From the NCBI GenBank assembly GCA_934667105.1, contig CAKULG010000026.1, positions 1-29,058 on the forward strand: DNA of 29,058 nt, in the 5' to 3' direction. Origin of the DNA: an uncultured Clostridia bacterium. GTDB lineage: Bacteria > Bacillota > Clostridia > Christensenellales > Aristaeellaceae. Of this stretch, positions 8,085-15,423 are shown piece by piece (the stretch's first letter is position 1; each line of letters opens with the position of its first letter). The position numbers were made by a program, and so were the translations under genes. The notes beneath the pieces are model-generated. The model saw only the letters and a list, made by a program, of their open reading frames with translations, had not been told where the DNA came from and made no database searches.

Positions 8085-8125
8085 CGACCTAAAAGAGCAA
8101 AGGAGGGTGACTGCTCTTTATCTGG

Positions 8126-8154
8126 ATTATACAACGATTCCAGGCCTAAGTCAA
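8126..8154 (-). promoter_or_regulatory. Promoter of the cas5c-cas8c-cas7-cas4-cas1-cas2 operon
   Basis: On the minus strand TTGACT (8149-8154), 17 bases, TATAAT (8126-8131): a near-consensus sigma-A promoter. Predicted start near 8119 gives a 5' leader of about 185 bases before cas5c, antisense to the crRNA-like RNA. The -35 lies 2 bases from the PAM of the putative Cascade target. Confidence 0.85.
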
Positions 8155-8156
8155 TA

Positions 8157-8176
8157 CTCTGTAGAGAAAAACAAAG
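8157..8176 (+). promoter_or_regulatory. Putative self-target (PAM plus partial protospacer) beside the cas promoter
   Basis: CTC (8157-8159) fits the YYC/TTC-type PAM of I-C systems. It is followed directly by TGTAGAGAAAAACAAAG (8160-8176), identical to the first 17 bases of the psi-spacer except position 13. Homology then stops. Cascade bound here would cover the region just upstream of the -35 box and the end of cas3. Confidence 0.75.
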
Positions 8177-8183
8177 AAAAACA

Positions 8184-10625
8184 TCAAAAGAAAACAAGCT
8201 CCAGTGCTCCTTTCTCCACGCTCACCCCGGCTTCCTTGGAATAGTACCCCTCCTTTAAAACGCACACGTTGCTTTGGGCGGGCTGCCAAATCGCCCCCGC
8301 CTCGCGTAAATGGCGGAACGTGCTTTCGTAAAGATTCACCGTGTAGGCCTGCGCCTTGCGCAGAAGGCGAATTTCTTCCTGCATATCGTGCCTGCCGTTC
8401 AGGGCGGCGATAATTTCCACGCCCTCGCCCCAGGGAACAAGAACGGGCGTTGTTTCATCCGAAATGACGAAAAAATGCTTGGCGGCCGTTCGGAAGCTCT
8501 GATGAAGAACCAACGCCTGCGACGATTGGACATTACAGCGCGCTTCATGCGTATATTTCCCGTTTTTTGCCAGTAAATCGGTCAGGTAAGCCATTATTTT
8601 TTTCTCGCCGGGGGCGGAAACGTCGGCGGGAAATCTCTGCGTTTCCTGGATGTAAGGCTCCTCGCTCCGAAAATATTGGTCGATCATAGCGGGAGAATCC
8701 AACTCGTCCGGGAGAATGGAGGGGTTCGCGAATATACCGGCGGTGATGTTCGCGCCTTTCTGCACATCCGGCAGCTTGCTCAATGCGTTTGTTTCCTCCG
8801 GGAAATTCCAGATCAGCACTTCGCCGCTGCCGTATTCCATATTTCGGTTGGCGCGGCCCGCCGCCTGCACGATGCTGGGCAACCCCGCCAGATCGCGAAT
8901 AACCACGGGGAAGCTGACGTTAATCCCCGCTTCGATCAGCGCGGTGGAAACGCACAGCACGCGCTTTCCCGCCTTCAGCCAGGCCTTCATCCGGGTGATG
9001 AGCACTTTTCGATGGGCGGGGCACAGCAGCGTGCTCATATGAATGCAGAGAATTTCCTCCTTCGGGCCCGCCTGTTCCGCGTCCGGCGCGGCGTCGGGGG
9101 CGTTATCAGAGAAAATAAGCGCGTGCCCCCGCGCCTGAAGCGCTTCGGTGGCCGCCTGAAAAACGCTCCACGCGGCGGCCTTGATATTGACGATGACCAG
9201 GACGGATTTTTCCTCCATCAGCTGGGCGATGCGCTGGCCCGCGGAGGCGTAGGTTCGCCCGAAATCCGGCTGCGGAATATAATGAACGCGCTTTAATTGG
9301 GCGTAGAGCGCCTCCGCCTGGGGAATCAATTCGCTGGGCGCGGGCGAGAGGGCAAGCCGCGGCTGCGTCGCCGTGCAAAGGACGACGGTGCTGCGCCCGT
9401 AAGTGGAAAGAAACTGGATCGCGCGCTCAAAGAGCACTTTGCAGTGCTTTGGAAGCGATTGGATTTCGTCAAAAATAAGCACGGCGTTTGTCAGCCGGTG
9501 AAAACGGCGGGCGGCCGAATTGGGCGCGGCGTAGCACGCGTTCAGAAATTGAACAAGGCTGGTCAAAATGATATCACAGTTCCAGCGCTCGGTCAGGCGT
9601 TTATAGGCGGTTTGTTCATCCTCCGTTTCCAGGACCACGTTGGAATGATGCTCGAGAATGGAAGGATAGCCGCCCAGCGCGTCGCGGATATCCTGGGCAT
9701 TTTGATCCAGAATGGTGTTATAGGGGATGATGTAAAAAATCCGGGTTTGCCCGTGAAGCGCCGCGTGGCGGAGGGCGTATCGAAGGCTGGAATAGGTTTT
9801 TCCGCCGCCGGTGGGAACGGACAGGGTGACGATTCCGGGGGGCAGGGCGGCCTTTTCAAAGCATCGATCGGATATATCGGCGCGGATGCGGTTGATTTTC
9901 CCGGCGTTTGTCAGATTCGCCTGGCGGAATTGATCGAAAACATCTAGCAAGGCGCGCCAATCCGGCGCGGGCGCGGAGGCGGCGAAGGGATCCTCACCAT
10001 ATTCAAAGCAGGCGGAATCCCAGCGGTCCGCGTCCACCAGCATGCTCAGCAGCAGGCGGCAAAGCAGGCCCAGCGCGGCCTCTGTGGAGGCGTTTGTTAG
10101 CGATAAATCGGGAAACAGCGCGGCGATTTCGGCGCAGCCTGCCTGAAACAGCGCGTCCAGCGCGCTTTCATCTGCCACGTGCTGATGAAACCAGGCAATC
10201 GCCTCATCGGCATGGACAGGGCGCGTTTCCGCCTCAAGGCCTTGCAGCAGGGGCGACATGCCTCTTTGATCCAGGCAATCGGCCAGCCCGGCGTGATGGC
10301 CCGAAATGCACAGCATGATAATTTGCGCGGTCGCCCGGACGCGGGGCGTGGCGCCGGGGCGCAAAAACCAGCGGCGATAGGCGTAAATCGCCCCAGTGGG
10401 CGCGTGATGATGCGGCGAGGCGGCCGCATTTTCCGAAAGCGCGGCGCGAAGATAGGCTTCAAATTGCTTTGTCGCCTTGCCCATGTCATGAAGCAGGCCC
10501 ATGAGCCGCGCAAGGTGGGGCATGCCGATTGCCTGGGCGGAAGCGGAGCAGAGACGGCCGATGGCCTCGCAATGCGCTGAAAGTGGCTGCGCAGCGCCGT
10601 CCGATTCGCGAATATGCGCTATCAT
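8184..10625 (-). CDS. cas3: Type I-C nuclease-helicase Cas3 (HD-DExH fusion)
   Basis: 813 residues from MIAHIRESDG. The ATG at 10625 is preceded by AAGGAG with 9-base spacing; a longer frame from TTG at 10643 would place that ribosome binding site inside the gene, so it is rejected. The N-terminal HD nuclease carries H46-D47 (LLHDMGK), a histidine cluster PHHHAP near 71-76, and GHH at 109-111. The helicase follows: Walker A PTGGGKT (271-277), DEIQ (386-389), TAT near 418, and the motif VI region QAAGRANRN. Cas3 is recruited by Cascade after R-loop formation and degrades the target strand. It has its own promoter, and the gene end overlaps the putative self-target. Confidence 0.97.
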   Translation of the reverse strand: MIAHIRESDGAAQPLSAHCEAIGRLCSASAQAIGMPHLARLMGLLHDMGKATKQFEAYLRAALSENAAASPHHHAPTGAIYAYRRWFLRPGATPRVRATAQIIMLCISGHHAGLADCLDQRGMSPLLQGLEAETRPVHADEAIAWFHQHVADESALDALFQAGCAEIAALFPDLSLTNASTEAALGLLCRLLLSMLVDADRWDSACFEYGEDPFAASAPAPDWRALLDVFDQFRQANLTNAGKINRIRADISDRCFEKAALPPGIVTLSVPTGGGKTYSSLRYALRHAALHGQTRIFYIIPYNTILDQNAQDIRDALGGYPSILEHHSNVVLETEDEQTAYKRLTERWNCDIILTSLVQFLNACYAAPNSAARRFHRLTNAVLIFDEIQSLPKHCKVLFERAIQFLSTYGRSTVVLCTATQPRLALSPAPSELIPQAEALYAQLKRVHYIPQPDFGRTYASAGQRIAQLMEEKSVLVIVNIKAAAWSVFQAATEALQARGHALIFSDNAPDAAPDAEQAGPKEEILCIHMSTLLCPAHRKVLITRMKAWLKAGKRVLCVSTALIEAGINVSFPVVIRDLAGLPSIVQAAGRANRNMEYGSGEVLIWNFPEETNALSKLPDVQKGANITAGIFANPSILPDELDSPAMIDQYFRSEEPYIQETQRFPADVSAPGEKKIMAYLTDLLAKNGKYTHEARCNVQSSQALVLHQSFRTAAKHFFVISDETTPVLVPWGEGVEIIAALNGRHDMQEEIRLLRKAQAYTVNLYESTFRHLREAGAIWQPAQSNVCVLKEGYYSKEAGVSVEKGALELVFF

Positions 10626-10690
10626 AGAGCGGTTCTCCTTCAATCTAATTGGATAAAATTAGTATAGGAAGAAAATGTTTCTATACGAAT

Positions 10691-10719
10691 ATTATAAACC
10701 AAATTTCGCAAAAACACAA
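10691..10719 (-). promoter_or_regulatory. Probable cas3 promoter
   Basis: On the minus strand TTGTGT (10714-10719), 17 bases, TATAAT (10691-10696). It lies about 65 bases upstream of the cas3 start in a strongly A/T-rich stretch. I see no copy of the psi-spacer match here, so cas3 itself appears not to be targeted at its promoter. Confidence 0.7.
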
Positions 10720-10721
10720 TA

Positions 10722-10755
10722 AAAAAGCGGAAATATGACCCGATTTCCGCTTTTT
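10722..10755 (-). terminator. Terminator of the MFS/ppk operon
   Basis: AAAAAGCGGAAAT (10722-10734) is the exact reverse complement of ATTTCCGCTTTTT (10743-10755), with an 8-base loop. On the minus strand it ends in a T run and insulates the cas3 promoter from the upstream leftward operon. Confidence 0.85.
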
Positions 10756-10845
10756 CCAAGAAAAACCGTATTCATTTTAAACGCGCGTCAAACGCAAGCG
10801 GCATACAGTCTGGGGCTTCGGCGGGCGAGAACGCCCGGCGGGCCG

Positions 10846-12087
10846 TCATTCCAGCGCGCCAGGAGCCCTTTTCCTGCGCAGCAGCAGCACTCCCGCCGTC
10901 AGCAGGGCGGGGAAGAGGATGGCGGCCAGGAAGCCCGTTTTCAGGGCAAGCTGCGTTATCGGCGCGGTCTGAAACAGCGCGGCCAGGGGCGAGGAAGCGC
11001 CCGCCTGCACCGCGTCGCTCAGCGCGCCCACCAGGCTGGGCCCCGCGCAGCAGCCGATATCCCCCGCCAGGGCCAGCAGCGCGAAAAGCGCCGTGCCGCC
11101 CCGAGGCATTCGGGCGGAGGCCAGGGAAAACACACCGGGCCACATCACGCCCACGGAAAAGCCGCAGGCGGCGCACCCGATCAGCGAAAGCAGGGGCGAG
11201 GGGGAGAAGACGGCCAGCAGGTAGCTGGCGATGCACAGCCCGCCGCTTAAAAGCAGGGCCGCGGTGGTGGGCAGGCCCTTCGTCCGGCTGAAAAGCACCC
11301 GGGCCAGGCCCATCAGCGCCGCAAAGGCGCAGGGACCCAGCAGATTGCCCAGGGTTTTGGATACATTCAATCCCAACTCCGCAAAGAGGGAGGCCCATTG
11401 GCTCATGGCCTGCTCCGAGGCCCCGGCGCAGAGCATCAGCAGGAAAAAGAGCCAGAAAACCGGCATGCTCAACAGCCGCTTTAGGGACAGGCCCTTGACC
11501 TCCTCCACCAGGGCGCAAAGGGGCGTGCGGGCGAAAAGAAAGGCATTGCAAAGGGGCAGCAGCGCCCAAAGGCAGGGCAGCAGCCGCCAGTTTTCCCGTC
11601 CCGCCAGCAGAAAGAACGCCGTGGACAGCAGCACCACCCCCACATGCCCCCAGCAATAAAAGGAGTGAAGCAGGCTCATTTCGCTTTCCTTGCGCTCCCC
11701 GGGCAGGGCCTCGATAATGGGGCTCACCAGCACCTCCAGCAGCCCGCCGCTCAGGGCGCACAGCGCCGTGGCGGCCATCAGCCCCGCGTAGGGCGGAAGC
11801 AGCGAGGGCAAAAGGGCCAGGCCCAGCAGGCCCAGGCAGGAGAAAATGTGCGCCCCTACCGCGCAGGCGCGATACCCGATGCGATCCACAAATTTGGCGG
11901 ACAGCACGTCTACCAGCATCTGAATCGAAAAATTCACGGTGATAATCAGGCTGATCTGCGAAAGCGAGAGGGAGAATTCCTGCTGAAAGGTGATGAACAG
12001 CAGGGGCGAAAGATTGTTGATGACAGCCTGGACGATATAGCCCATATAGCAGGCCAGGCGCGTGTGGCGGTAGGTCAGCGGCTTCAT
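10846..12087 (-). CDS. Major facilitator superfamily transporter
   Basis: 413 residues, almost entirely hydrophobic with about 12 predicted membrane segments. The segment NNLSPLLFITFQQEFSLSLSQ and the loop after helix 2 (DVLSAKFVDRIGYR) fit the MFS loop 2-3 signature. The end is a short basic tail (RRKRAPGALE). The start ATG is preceded by AAGGAG. Similarity is to the sugar/nucleoside-type or FucP-like MFS branch in general; the substrate cannot be told. It is the last gene of the leftward operon, 25 bases after the membrane glycosyltransferase-like gene. Confidence 0.85.
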   Translation of the reverse strand: MKPLTYRHTRLACYMGYIVQAVINNLSPLLFITFQQEFSLSLSQISLIITVNFSIQMLVDVLSAKFVDRIGYRACAVGAHIFSCLGLLGLALLPSLLPPYAGLMAATALCALSGGLLEVLVSPIIEALPGERKESEMSLLHSFYCWGHVGVVLLSTAFFLLAGRENWRLLPCLWALLPLCNAFLFARTPLCALVEEVKGLSLKRLLSMPVFWLFFLLMLCAGASEQAMSQWASLFAELGLNVSKTLGNLLGPCAFAALMGLARVLFSRTKGLPTTAALLLSGGLCIASYLLAVFSPSPLLSLIGCAACGFSVGVMWPGVFSLASARMPRGGTALFALLALAGDIGCCAGPSLVGALSDAVQAGASSPLAALFQTAPITQLALKTGFLAAILFPALLTAGVLLLRRKRAPGALE

Positions 12088-12112
12088 ACGAACGCTCCTT
12101 TAAACAGACGAA

Positions 12113-13345
12113 TTAAATATGCACCTGCGAAAAGCCCCAGACGGTGAAAAACAGGGCATAGGCCAGGACGTGCAGCGAGAAAACGCTCCACCCCTTTCGT
12201 TCCCTGGAAAGCAGCGCGTAGAAAAAGGCGTAGGGCATGGCGTCCACTGCGTAGCGCGCCCCCAGCTGATAGCCCCCGAAGGTGCGGTGCAGCAGAAGCA
12301 GGAACAGATGCGCCAGCATGGTAAGCACAATCACCGCCTTTTCGGGGGTGATTTCCCGGCGGATGCAATCCCGGCAAAAGTGAATCAGCGTCAGCGTCAG
12401 GGCGGGGCAGGCCAGCAGCAGGGAATAGCCGAACCGCTTGAAGCGCAGGCCCTCCGCCGTCCGCTCCAGGGGCGCGCCCAGCAAGAAGGTGCGCAGATTG
12501 GGCAGCACATGGGCGAGGGAAAATTGCGTGCCCCCCTGAAAGGAGAATTCGGGCAGATAATTATGCCCAAATTCCAGGGGATTGCCGAAGCGCGCCCAGT
12601 TATACGCCGCCAGGCCCGCCGCCACGCACAGCCCCAGCCCGATCCCGGGCGGCAGCCCGCGCAGCGCCCGGCCAAAGCCCACGCCCGCCCGCCGCCTGCG
12701 CAGGAAATAAACCAGAAACAGGGGCAGGGCGTACAGCGCGTCAAAGGGGCGGCAGGCCACCGACAGGGCGTAGCACAGCAGCGCCGGGGCGGCCCGGTTC
12801 CGCATCAGCAGGGCGATGGAGGCGATCATCAGGAAAAAGGCCAGCGTCTGGGCGTGATACCACACCGCCCCCTGCACCGTCATGGGCAGCAGGGAGGAGC
12901 CGAAGCAGAAAAGAAAGGCGAACGCCGCGCTTCGCGGCCGGGCATAGCCCGCGCGCTTGAGCGCATTGTAAATCGCCAGGCACGCCCCCGCCGCGTAGAG
13001 CTTCACCAGCAGATTATCCGGCGTATCCGCGCCGAAAAGAAAGGTGAGGGGCAGCAGCGCCAGGGAGGGCAGGGGCGGGAAGGAAACATAATAATTTCCC
13101 TGATAAATCGCCAGCTCCAGGGCGGGATAATCCTGGCTTAAAAAGCAGCGCCCATCGCGCCAGGCCAGGGCCTGGAGAGTGTAGGTGTTGTAATAGGAGG
13201 GGCCGAAAAAGCTGTCGCCGCTGATGGCGTGGAGCAGCAGCCAGCACAGCGTCATTTGCAAAAGCAGCCATACCGGCCAGGGATCCCGCCGGGCCAGGCG
13301 CGCCCGAAGGCGGCCAGGCAGGGCCCATTCACGCTTCCGGTTCAT
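12113..13345 (-). CDS. Polytopic membrane protein, GT-C-type glycosyltransferase-like
   Basis: 410 residues with many hydrophobic helices. After the first helix comes a long extracytoplasmic loop (GDSFFGPSYYNTYTLQALAW ... YYVSFPPLPSLALLPL) that resembles the acidic and PPL motifs of family 39/ArnT-like enzymes, which transfer sugars from polyprenyl phosphates. Short basic cytoplasmic loops (YFLRRRRAG) occur between helices. It overlaps the ppk1 end by 17 bases and has a GGAGG site inside that gene, so the two are translationally coupled. The donor and acceptor are unknown; a non-enzymatic membrane role is possible. Confidence 0.6.
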   Translation of the reverse strand: MNRKREWALPGRLRARLARRDPWPVWLLLQMTLCWLLLHAISGDSFFGPSYYNTYTLQALAWRDGRCFLSQDYPALELAIYQGNYYVSFPPLPSLALLPLTFLFGADTPDNLLVKLYAAGACLAIYNALKRAGYARPRSAAFAFLFCFGSSLLPMTVQGAVWYHAQTLAFFLMIASIALLMRNRAAPALLCYALSVACRPFDALYALPLFLVYFLRRRRAGVGFGRALRGLPPGIGLGLCVAAGLAAYNWARFGNPLEFGHNYLPEFSFQGGTQFSLAHVLPNLRTFLLGAPLERTAEGLRFKRFGYSLLLACPALTLTLIHFCRDCIRREITPEKAVIVLTMLAHLFLLLLHRTFGGYQLGARYAVDAMPYAFFYALLSRERKGWSVFSLHVLAYALFFTVWGFSQVHI

Positions 13346-15398
13346 CGTCTTCCTCCGGCTGGGCAGGGGCCAGCACGCGGGCCTCCTGGCTGTTAAGCAG
13401 GGGCGGCTCCCGCCGGGCCCGGCGATATACGCCGCTCTTTTTCAGATCCCAGGCCTTGCAGTTATCCCGCAGCTCATCCCGCAGGGAGGCGATCACCCGG
13501 GCCTTTAGCTCCTCCGCCTCCACCGGGAACATCAATTCCACCCGCTTATCCAGGTTTCGGGGCATCCAATCGGCGGAGGAGAGGAACACCAGGGGGTCGC
13601 CGTCGTTTTCAAAAACAAAGGCCCGGGAGTGCTCCAAAAAGCGGCCCACGATGGAGCGTACCCGCAGGTTTTCCCGGCCGCCCGTTTTCAGGCAGCAAAC
13701 GCCCCGCACGATCAAATCAATCTGCACCCCTGCGTCCGCGGCGGCGTAGAGGCGCTTGATAATTTTGGGATCCACCAGGGAATTGAATTTGGCGGTGATT
13801 CCCGCCTTCTTTCCTGCCTGAGCGTTTTCCGTTTCCTGTTCGATCAGGCGGTTCAGCGCCTTGCGCAGTCCCGCGGGGGCGGCGATCAGCTTTTCCATGG
13901 GCGCGGTTTCGCCATAGCCCGTCACCATATTGAAGAAGGCCCCCGCGTCCCGGCCGATGGTTTCATCGCAGGTGAACAGGCCGAAATCGGTATACAGCCG
14001 GGCGGTCACGTCGTTATAATTCCCGGTGGCCAGATGCACGTAGCGCCGCAGGCCCGTGGGCTCCCGCCGCACCACCAGGGTGATCTTGCTGTGGGTTTTC
14101 AGCTTGGGCACGCCATAGAAAACGTGGCACCCGCTCTTTTCCAGGGAAAGGCACCAGTTGATGTTGTTTTCCTCGTCAAAACGAGCGCGCACCTCGATGA
14201 GCACCGTCACCTGCTTGCCCTGCTGGGCGGCCCGGGAAAGGGCGGCTACGATGGGGCTTTTGCCGCTGACGCGGTAAAGCGTCTGCTTGATGGCCATGAC
14301 GTTGGGATCTTCCGCCGCCTCGCAGACAAAGCGCACCACGGGGTCGAAGCTGTCGTAGGGGTGATTGAGCAGGATATCGCCCTTGCGGATGGCCCGGAAA
14401 ATGGAGCCTTCCGCCTGGAATCGAGGATCCAGCCGGGGCTTGAAGGGCGAAAAGCGCAGCGCGTCGAAGCCCGGCAGGGAGGAAAGCTGCTTCATAAAGA
14501 AATCCAGATGCAGCGGCCCGGGCACGGCGTATACGCCGCCCTCCCATACGTCCAGATAATTTTTGACGCGGGTGAGCAGCCGGTGATCGCTTCCCTGGGG
14601 CGCCTCCAGCCGCACCACCCGGCCCCACTTGCGGCGCTTTAAATTTTTGCGCATTTCCACAATCAGCGCGTCCGCGTCGCTGTCGTTATAGGTGAAATCG
14701 GTGTTCCGGGTCAGACGGAAGGGCATGAGGGCGATGGGCTGCGCGCCGCCGAAAAGCCGGGCGGCGAAGAGGGCCACCACGTCCTCCAATAGAACGCCCC
14801 GGGCCTTGCCCTGGCCCATGGGCAGCAGCGTCACCCGGGGAAGGGAGGCGGGCAGGGGGATCAGCGCCATGCGCGGCGCGCCGCCCCGCTGGGCGGGGGG
14901 CAGCAGCAGCGCCAGGTGCAGGCTGCGGGCGGCCAGAAGGGGGAAGGGGCGTTGATCATCCACCGCCCGTGGGGTCAATAGGGGCTGCACCTGTTCGTCA
15001 AAAAAGGCGGACAGCCATTTTTTCTGCTCGCCCGTCAATTCCTCGGGGCGAAGCAGAAAAATGCCCTCCTGCCGTAGAGCGGGCAGATATTCCTGCCGCA
15101 GCAGCGCGTATTGCCGGGCCACCAATTCGCCCACGGCGGGAAAAATGGCGTTCAGCTGCTCCTGGGGCGTCATGCCGGCGGGATCGCGCTTGGTCACGCC
15201 CGCTTCCACATTTCGCGCCAAAGAGCCCACCCGCACCATGAAAAATTCATCCAGGTTGGTGGCGCAGATGGAGAGAAATTTGCCCCGTTCCAGCAGCGGG
15301 TTATCCGGGTTGGCCGCCTCCTCCAGCACGCGGCCGTTGAATTTCAGCCAGCTAAGCTCCCGGTTTTCGAGGTTGTTTTTCTTCTTGCCCATTTTCAT
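13329..15398 (-). CDS. ppk1: Polyphosphate kinase 1
   Basis: 689 residues, normal PPK1 length. It begins with the N domain signature NRELSWLKFNGRVLEEA and CATNLDEFFMVRVGSL. The two catalytic-region histidines appear in KTHSKITLVVRRE and LEHSRAFVFENDGDPLVFLSSADWM (read as two pieces), equivalent to the autophosphorylated and second active-site His of the family. It reversibly makes polyphosphate from ATP. The first ATG (15398) has AAGGA too close; the ATG two codons later (15392) has 9-base spacing and may be the real start. It follows the metallophosphoesterase gene by 25 bases. Confidence 0.96.
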   Translation of the reverse strand: MKMGKKKNNLENRELSWLKFNGRVLEEAANPDNPLLERGKFLSICATNLDEFFMVRVGSLARNVEAGVTKRDPAGMTPQEQLNAIFPAVGELVARQYALLRQEYLPALRQEGIFLLRPEELTGEQKKWLSAFFDEQVQPLLTPRAVDDQRPFPLLAARSLHLALLLPPAQRGGAPRMALIPLPASLPRVTLLPMGQGKARGVLLEDVVALFAARLFGGAQPIALMPFRLTRNTDFTYNDSDADALIVEMRKNLKRRKWGRVVRLEAPQGSDHRLLTRVKNYLDVWEGGVYAVPGPLHLDFFMKQLSSLPGFDALRFSPFKPRLDPRFQAEGSIFRAIRKGDILLNHPYDSFDPVVRFVCEAAEDPNVMAIKQTLYRVSGKSPIVAALSRAAQQGKQVTVLIEVRARFDEENNINWCLSLEKSGCHVFYGVPKLKTHSKITLVVRREPTGLRRYVHLATGNYNDVTARLYTDFGLFTCDETIGRDAGAFFNMVTGYGETAPMEKLIAAPAGLRKALNRLIEQETENAQAGKKAGITAKFNSLVDPKIIKRLYAAADAGVQIDLIVRGVCCLKTGGRENLRVRSIVGRFLEHSRAFVFENDGDPLVFLSSADWMPRNLDKRVELMFPVEAEELKARVIASLRDELRDNCKAWDLKKSGVYRRARREPPLLNSQEARVLAPAQPEEDDEPEA

Positions 15399-15423
15399 CG
15401 TTCCTTTTTTTAAAAACGCATTA

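Larger units (their letters stand above)
7991..8085 (+). ncRNA. Predicted crRNA-like regulatory RNA (CreR-like) guiding Cascade to the cas promoter
   Basis: Predicted RNA of about 95 bases. Order: degenerate repeat 7991-8016; spacer-like segment 8017-8050, whose 34 bases match array spacer length; strong hairpin 8048-8082, starting where a second repeat would start. If Cas5c cuts after the stem, as it does in I-C repeats, the handle is UGGAUUGAAAA (8006-8016, 11 bases) against UGGAUUGAAAU in the array. The guide then begins at 8017 with TGTAGAGAAAAATAAAG, matching 8160-8176 at 16 of 17 positions next to a CTC PAM. Function as a repressor is inferred from this geometry and from known crRNA-like autorepressors of type I systems; expression is not shown. 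Confidence 0.75.

Noticed and set aside
7931..8197. An 88-codon minus-strand frame filling the cas3-cas5c gap
   Set aside because: It crosses the operon promoter, the psi-repeat and the hairpin, overlaps the cas3 end, and its peptide has no family resemblance. The gap is better explained as regulatory.
10644..10720. A second target of the crRNA-like guide in the cas3 promoter
   Set aside because: No stretch resembling TGTAGAGAAAAA with an adjacent PAM is present on either strand there.
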